Source: Lineus longissimus | Lineage: Eukaryota; Nemertea; Pilidiophora; Heteronemertea; Lineidae | Reading direction: 5' to 3' | Assembly: GCF_910592395.1 (NCBI RefSeq) | Contig: NC_088312.1 | Coordinates: 22,823,292 to 22,887,291 of the forward strand | DNA: 64,000 nucleotides | In this document: positions 58,166 through 64,000 of the stretch, in pieces | How the letters are laid out: every line of letters starts with the position of its first letter | Numbering within the stretch: position 1 is the stretch's first letter | Translations under genes and position numbers: made by a program | The notes under the pieces: model-generated | Database searches by the model: none | Told to the model about the DNA's origin: nothing | The model's input: the letters and a program-made list of their open reading frames with translations, nothing else

Positions 58166-59840
58166 ATGGAATCGTTGACTGTCACAGACGACTCGGAGAC
58201 AAAAACGCTGACCTCAACCATCAACGAGGACCAAGTTTATGCCGGTCGCGTCTTACTTTGGCTGACAAACGTAGGCTGAATCTTTGTGGTGAAATGGTGG
58301 CCACTGTTGACGATTTTCTTCGGTTTGACTGGGAATGTGGCATCGTTCTTGATCACCACGAAGAGGGAGAATCGCTATATCAGCACATGTGTTTACATGA
58401 GTGCTCTCGCCGTGATCGATACGTTTCATTTGATGATGACTCTGGTTTACAGACTTCTTGTGAGCCATGAGTTGGGAGCTGCGATCCAGAACAGATACGA
58501 CATTACTCTGTAAGTATGATGGTTTGAAAGACAGTGTGCTGCGAGTCCGCGTGGATGGGTGGCCGTCTGTTGATGGTTGTGACATCACTACCAGTCATGA
58601 CGTGTTTATAATGAGTGCTCTAGGGTATTCAAACAGGAAACCCAAGACGGACAATCGTCCAACTCTGAACGTGTCTCCGATCTATAGATTTAGCAAACCA
58701 TTACAATCAAAATACTCGGAGCCAGCCTTTCCAACGCTTGTTGTCATCCGTATTCTAGTTTCATGTCCTCGTTTATTTTTCAGTTTTCTCCCCTTTTTTC
58801 AGCTTTTGTAGCTCTTAACTCCCATTTTCTTCTCGCCAACATCAAGCGCTGTCAAGAAGTCATTCAAATATGTGAGTCTTTTTTCGACTCTCACTGCTGG
58901 AAGACGATGATCGACCGCGTCCTGGTCGCGGTCACGGCCTTGACATTGGTCACAACCAGGCGACGGGAGGAGACAAGGGCGCCACAACTCCTGGATGATC
59001 GAAGTCCACGATCAATGATGGGTGGAAGATAGGGGATGGCAGTTCCCCAGATCAAGTAAGCAATTATGAATAAACTCACTCAAGCCTGCTGATTCATCAT
59101 TACCGTATTTCTTATCATTTGTCTCTTTCAGAGTGCTATGGTATTTCATCTACACCAGCGCCCTATCGTCGAGGCTCGCTCTCGCCGCCATGACAGTGGA
59201 CAGATCCTTGGCTGTGATGGTTCCATTCAAGGCGAAATCTCTCTGCACAGCAAAACGGGCCGTGAAAGCAACTGCCTTTACCATTATAATTCCAGGGATC
59301 GTAAATATTAGTATGTTTTACACCTACGTTCCGTTCTTTCTCCACTCCTGGCTGGAGGCACCTCGGTTATACAGGACCAGTCCGGCATGGCTGGAGCCTG
59401 TCTTGGGCTGGTACAGCCTAACACTTGGCGCGCTTATTCCCTTCACCATAATCATCATCAGCAATGTCCTCATAATCGGGAGCATGAAACGCGCCAACAG
59501 AAAAAGAGCACAGATGGGCGCGACAGCGACAGAAAGGCCGAATTCGTCCTCTCCGGATGCGCACCTGACGAGAATGTTAATTTTTGTCTCCATCGCTTTT
59601 TTAGTCCTATGCATGCCGTTCGGGTTAATCAATGTTATCACCACGGTCCCGGGTTTGATTGAGAAGTTTCATGGAGGAGACCCGTATCTGCAGGCTCAGT
59701 TTATTTTACTTTCCTTTGCTTTGGCTGAATTGTCTGTTTCGAATCATGCCGTTAATTTTTATATGTATTTTATCGGCGGCGGTCGTAAGTTCCGAAATGA
59801 TGCGAAGGCTTTGGTGACTGGCTGCCTAAGGCCGTTGTAA
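58166..59840 (+). pseudogene. Rhodopsin-family GPCR with an in-frame stop before TM1
   Basis: Two exons, 58166-58509 and 59132-59840, join in phase 2 at a GTAAGT donor and a ctctttcag acceptor. They read MESLTVTDDSE...LLWLTNVG, then TGA (58277-58279, codon 38), then IFVVKWWPLLTIFFGLTGNVASF in the same frame. The rest is intact for 313 codons: Asn1.50 (GLTGN), MSALAVIDTF (Asp2.50), MTVDRSLAVM (DRS for DRY), TM6 LVLCMPFGL and TM7 VSNHAVNFYMYFIGGGRKFR. The next ATG after the TGA falls after TM1, so re-initiation would lose that helix. There is no Cys at the start of TM3 and none in ECL2, so the standard disulphide is absent. The intact remainder favours a recent nonsense change or a sequencing error (TGA for TGG) over an old pseudogene. 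TM7 suggests a lophotrochozoan peptide-receptor-like group; ligand unknown. Confidence 0.75.
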
Positions 59841-62688
59841 GCCTGCTGGTTTAGGGCAAAACCAAGTGCTTTTGATTGCAAGGCCTCGAGAGAGGTTTCC
59901 CGTTGGCCACCGCCGCCGCAAACCTACTCTCGACTCTGGCGGTTATTTCCGCTCGCGCCGAAATCTACGACGTGTGCAATCCTTTCAGTAAGACCATATT
60001 CTGTTCTAAACGAGACTAGAGACGCCTCAATATGGGTTGCCGGCGCATTTTCGAGACGCCGATCCGTGCGATGGAACCGAATCGGGGTCCCAGAAAGGCG
60101 TCGTCAAGCCCTCTGTGGAGCTTTCGATCCATACACTGGTTCAACACCACCTCCATAGGAGCTTAGGGACGATGTCAGTTCAGATCTACTTGGAGAGTGA
60201 TAGTCTCCGTTTCAAAATCATACTCCACGCAGGTCCACAACTACGTCCGATCAATAATTATCATCTTGCACGACAAGGTTGGTTGTGACACTGACTGCAA
60301 ATACAGTCTATGGTTGTGACTTACTTTATCACCGGTGTCCGAAATGCTGGTGGAAATCCCTGGCCAACGTCGCAACGCCTACACCAAGCTAAGACAATGG
60401 TCATCAGATGTGAAAAAGTCGAGGATAGGTCTGTCATGGTCTTCATCAGCTTGTGTCAACTGTCCAAAGTCCAGTCACGAGTTGCCACTAGTCAGAGTCG
60501 ACGGGTTTCAGATCGTTTTAATTATAAAAGGTACAAGTTTATTTATTTATGGTCTCATTCAAAGGACGAAGCAAGTTAGAGTTTTTTTCTTCAAGCAGTC
60601 TAGAGCTCACAAACAAAACAGCGTGACCCGGATGGAAGTCATCAACAAGGACATACGATTCATAAAATATTGGAATGGGTCTTCAATTTGAGGATGTGTC
60701 AAAATGGCTGTGATGAAGCGACCATCCGGGACATAATAACAATCTGTCCTCGATTAGAAATAGCCACAGCTTTGAAAAATCTTCGTCTCTTTTTAAAACT
60801 GCCATAGGCATATTTCATATTTCCTTGCGATGGCTGAAATAATCGGTTGCATTCATGAATCCACTTAAGAAATTATTTGCGCCCGAAGACAGTTTTAATT
60901 CGCACAATAATAGTATAGTCCGATCCAGGACGGGAAATAATGAAAACTTAAACATTTACATAAACCTATTACGACGTTGTACATTAGGTTTTGAAAGTTC
61001 CGAGACTTCGGAGGATCAATATTGGCCTGCAAACAATATTGATCGACATCGGCGACTGCTGTACCCATTCATTTGAGCGTTTCAAGCAAATCATGGTATA
61101 TTCATATTGCCTTCGTTCTCCAGCTCTTCAGGCTGCCTCTATCATATCTCCAACCCTATGGCGGAATTGGATCAGGCTTGTCATTTTATGCTTGATCAAG
61201 GTCTGTAGAGTATTGGCTATCAAGGTTCAGGACCTTGGTTATCAAGGGTCAGGACCTTGGTGTTGAACTGCAAAACGCACCTCATGACAGAACGGCGTCC
61301 CTTGGGGCACTCAGAGCTAAGTATTTTGCAAGTCAATGTTTTGTTCAAATAGTGTAAAATACACTTGGTTTATTTGAATACGACGATAAGCAATGATGCG
61401 AGGACCCCAAGTCAATTTAGGGGAACAAATATTTACAAATAGCTTAAGTACAAAGAATAATGATAGAGACCCCGGCCGATGTACAGTCTCGATCAAAAGT
61501 AAATGAGCGGTGGTAAACCTGGACAGGCAGGATCAGCAAGCCTTACGGAGGACAATGATTGACTATGTACGAATTATGTTCAGGTAAATTTATTTTATCG
61601 ACGATGTTTTTTTGAAAATTTCTTCGATGATTCCTCATACAACATAGAATAAAAGAGGTTTTACGAGTGCTGCGCTCACTTACTTTTGACATATACTGTA
61701 CATGTCCTCCAAGATTCTTTGGTCGGAATTTGTGTAAACTAGCTTGCGAAAAGACTTATGTTTAGAATAACTGGGCCTATCTCGTTAACAACATGGTGGC
61801 ATTATCATAAATGTTGATATTTGCCCTGGAGACAAGGATTATGGACTGAGATTGTTTGGGGGTAGGTCAATTATCTTCATGACAATACACGTACCTAATA
61901 AGTTTGGATAAATCAAGCAATTCTCTATACCTCGCCTCCCTTTCGGATTGGTTCACGGACTCCGCATTCTCGCTATTCCTAAACCATGCCGTTGCTTGGA
62001 TAAGTTGGTGTAGTGACATCCGGAGACATCGATTGTGACTCAGGTGAGGTGTTGTGGTGACGTTAAAACCAAGTCCGCGTTTCAACTCTGCGGCAGGCAA
62101 TGATCATGACCGTTGACAATATGACATGAAATCATGTGATGTGATGTCACCACGTAACCTCCTCTTCACCTGACTTGTAATTTCCAAAAGATTATTCAGT
62201 TCATTAAATACGGATCAACCTGGCGATATAACAGTCCTAAGATAAGGACAATCGTCGTCGTGACAGGGGGTGGACAGTCACAGTGGTCTGACATTAGCTT
62301 ACAAGGATATTGAGTTGTTGGAATACACTGGATGAAGCGCCAGGGGCATTGGTTTACTGGCGAACTTACCCATCCATGCTCACGATAGAAGTCCCGGGAA
62401 GACAAGGACGGTTGCCGTCGTGACGAAAGCCAAAGAGGGGTAAGGACATATTCTAGTTTAACCTGAGTGGAGTCGATCGAAAGCCTAACTCGACCAGGTA
62501 TGTAATACAGATATTGAGACTGCTTTTGCTCTACGACTGCTGATAGTTTTTTGTAGGCCTCGTCACAACCCCGTTTAACGAAACAACTTATCTGTTGTAA
62601 CATGCCTATATCGATGGTCCTGCTGGTCAATCCATAAGTCATCAACTCCGCTCCGGCAAAATTATCAGCGGTCAATTGTGCCACCGGT
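59841..62688. other. Mostly unassigned DNA between the second GPCR and the last gene
   Basis: GC-richer blocks at 59850-60530 contain open stretches (for example LVEIPGQRRNAYTKLRQW near 60347) with no domain I recognise. 60840-61860 is AT-rich and empty. One plausible minus-strand exon is listed separately at 61895-62087. A further 160-codon minus-strand open stretch (62684-62196) starts with GTG and lacks an ATG at its head; it could hold another exon but is not called. Confidence 0.35.
61895..62087 (-). CDS. Possible internal exon of an unrecognised minus-strand gene
   Basis: Bounded by a good acceptor (TGCCTGCCGCAG, minus strand) and donor (TTAG|GTACGTG). The frame runs LKRGLGFNVTTTPHLS, MSLHQLIQATAWFRNSENAE, then SEREARYRELLDLSKLIR, a charged helix-like end. 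No partner exon with matching phase was established, so this rests on splice signals and composition alone. Confidence 0.25.
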
Positions 62689-62696
62689 TATAAAAA
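62689..62696 (+). promoter_or_regulatory. TATA-like element before the last gene
   Basis: TATAAAAA within GGTTATAAAAAAGAC, 63 bp before the ATG at 62752. Initiation about 30 bp downstream would give a 5' UTR of roughly 30 nt. Confidence 0.45.
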
Positions 62697-62751
62697 AGAC
62701 AGTGCAAGATTGACGAGCTCATTTGCTAGTGTTAAAACTACTGAATTTGCA

Positions 62752-64000
62752 ATGCAAACCCAGAGCAGATTTCAATCTAGTTTTTATCACATTACAGAGA
62801 TGGATGGGAAAAGCTTCTCCGTGTCCGATGCCTGCGGTGAAGAGATAGAGCTCATCAATAAGAAGCCTCTGGCGATACCGACAGCTTTTGGTGAAAGGGG
62901 CAGAGGTGGAAAACCTTCCACCAAACCTAACATCAAGGCCATGTCGGTGTGGAGCACGGACAGCGAACACAAAGCTCACCTACTGAACAGACTAGAGGAC
63001 ACTCGCCTGACGACGAGTCTGTGCGTGATCAGGAAAGAGAGACACATCTCGGAACGTAAGTTTCGTCAGGATGTGCGCACGCTTCGAATCAGGTCAGCGC
63101 GACTGTCTCTGCCTGGCGACGGAGAGACGCCTCGCGGAGCTACCGCGTCGAGATCCACGCTGTCTTCAAGAATGTCCAACAGGCTGCAGAATGGCCAGTC
63201 GATGATGAATGTGGTTGTGCCTGAGCGGACGCCGTTGACGCGGCCGAAGACAGCTCCTCCTATGCTAACGTACCGCCCGCAGACAGTGATGTCCTGTATT
63301 CTGTGCAGCACGGTTAGGAACATGGCCATGAAACACCGCCGAATGAACTCCCGCACTTTACACAGCACTGAGGACATGACAGAGTCATTTTTATTGTCTT
63401 TGGAAAGACACCATGGTCAGGGTAAACTCCCGGACGTCATCCAGACGTATTTAGACCATCTGCCATATTGTATAAACGCTAGAACGAACACAGTAACTGT
63501 TGCACCGCCGCAAGAAATTAGTGCCGGACCGATACGGGTGACGGTAACAGATGTCGCGCCACTACCTGCGGCAAATGCCGCCGCACCACAACCGGCAACG
63601 GACGATGTCGCAGAAGATAATGTGACAAGCATTATCAGTGACGACGAACTTGAATATATCACTGGCGTTAACAAGAAGGTTAAAGAAAGTGACAATAGAT
63701 TGAACCAATCGGTCACCAATCAGACGAGAGAGAAAATGGAGAAGGTCACAATCCGCGAGGACGAATCGGGAATGACGATAACACAGCATGAGGACATTGG
63801 GGACGTCACGAGAACTTTCGCGAAAGACAGCGTAAACTGGCGTTTGTATAACTTCCTTAAAGCGCAGCGTGAGTTCAATACGCGGTGTCCTGTGCCGAGT
63901 CACATCGCCGAGACCAATGAGAAGTGGTGTTTTGATCACTCGTCCGCCGGGACGCACAGGCGGCGGATTAGTGTCCTCCCGGCGAGGAGGAGGAGTCATC
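62752..64000 (+). CDS. Uncharacterised protein, N-terminal 416 codons, runs off the window
   Basis: A single uninterrupted frame from ATG 62752 to the window end. A second ATG at 62800 (EMDGKSF) could also start it. Codon use is GC-rich and markedly coding-like compared with flanks. The product is polar and probably largely disordered: basic Arg/Ser-rich residues ~85-190, including TPLTRPKTAPP (about 160-170), a pattern often seen in cilium- or axoneme-associated proteins; MSCILCSTVRNMAMKHRRMN; an Ala/Pro/Thr/Val-rich acidic stretch (about 255-300); then a folded-looking end with DSVNWRLYNFLKAQREF and a basic PARRRS. No signal peptide, membrane helix or known catalytic motif is visible. The family is not recognised, and a ciliary role is only a guess from one short motif. 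The 3' end lies outside. Confidence 0.75.
   Translation, partial: MQTQSRFQSSFYHITEMDGKSFSVSDACGEEIELINKKPLAIPTAFGERGRGGKPSTKPNIKAMSVWSTDSEHKAHLLNRLEDTRLTTSLCVIRKERHISERKFRQDVRTLRIRSARLSLPGDGETPRGATASRSTLSSRMSNRLQNGQSMMNVVVPERTPLTRPKTAPPMLTYRPQTVMSCILCSTVRNMAMKHRRMNSRTLHSTEDMTESFLLSLERHHGQGKLPDVIQTYLDHLPYCINARTNTVTVAPPQEISAGPIRVTVTDVAPLPAANAAAPQPATDDVAEDNVTSIISDDELEYITGVNKKVKESDNRLNQSVTNQTREKMEKVTIREDESGMTITQHEDIGDVTRTFAKDSVNWRLYNFLKAQREFNTRCPVPSHIAETNEKWCFDHSSAGTHRRRISVLPARRRSH

Noticed and set aside
60335-60691. 118-codon plus-strand frame with coding-like composition
   Set aside because: Starts at a GTG, no domain and no convincing splice borders; kept only as a note in the intergenic entry.

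Overview
The window is animal nuclear DNA. It has GT-AG split genes with introns of 100 bp to a few kb, metazoan gene families (bestrophin, GM2 activator, TTK/Mps1 kinase, Rab, rhodopsin-type GPCRs, an ankyrin/SOCS-box protein), tRNA-derived SINEs, piggyBac- and pogo-like elements, and several minisatellite arrays. The GPCR types and the repeat style (a 'gctcacctc...gaggtgagc' element, and SINEs with a GCCTAGTGGTT A box) suggest a marine lophotrochozoan such as a mollusc, annelid, brachiopod or nemertean. That placement is inference; no taxon marker is decisive.

Layout. 0.5-5.5 kb (+): the 3' part of a bestrophin chloride-channel gene. 6.0-9.1 kb: a SINE with a triplicated head, then a 2.5-kb piggyBac-like element bounded by TTAA, with another repeat nested inside it and a short transposase-derived reading frame. 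10.3-14.9 kb: a 76-bp tandem array of about 55 copies, interrupted by a fold-back element carrying tRNA-like promoter boxes. 15.7-18.5 kb (+): a secreted GM2-activator-like lipid-transfer protein in four exons. It meets tail-to-tail a complete 19-exon TTK/Mps1 spindle-checkpoint kinase gene (19.7-26.5 kb, minus).

About 2.4 kb separates the TTK start from a divergent gene (28.9-37.5 kb, +) whose product I do not recognise. It is a Ser/Pro/Lys-rich protein of about 913 aa, built by repeated duplication of a two-exon module with all duplicated introns in phase 1. 38.2-44.8 kb is minisatellite DNA: an 84-bp array, a distantly related 133-bp array, and a short CTCTCCTGGTTGTGACA array containing a 118-bp MITE. 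46.4-49.5 kb (minus): a six-exon Rab GTPase with a prenylatable CSCC end but a degenerate guanine-specificity motif. 50.8-52.0 kb (minus): a single-exon orphan peptide-type GPCR. 54.3-55.4 kb (minus): an ankyrin-repeat/SOCS-box protein. 58.2-59.8 kb (+): a second GPCR, in two exons, with an in-frame TGA before TM1 and without the usual TM3-ECL2 disulphide. 62.75 kb to the window edge (+): an open frame of at least 416 codons, family unknown.

The genes do not form a single pathway. The one suggestive pairing is TTK with its divergent neighbour, which share an intergenic region holding E2F-like and CHR-like motifs. The most novel-looking items are the exon-module-expanded gene, the two related minisatellite arrays beside it, the truncated piggyBac-derived gene and the Rab with altered G4/G5 motifs. 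Splice junctions were assigned by eye from GT/AG signals, phase compatibility and family resemblance; no alignment was run.
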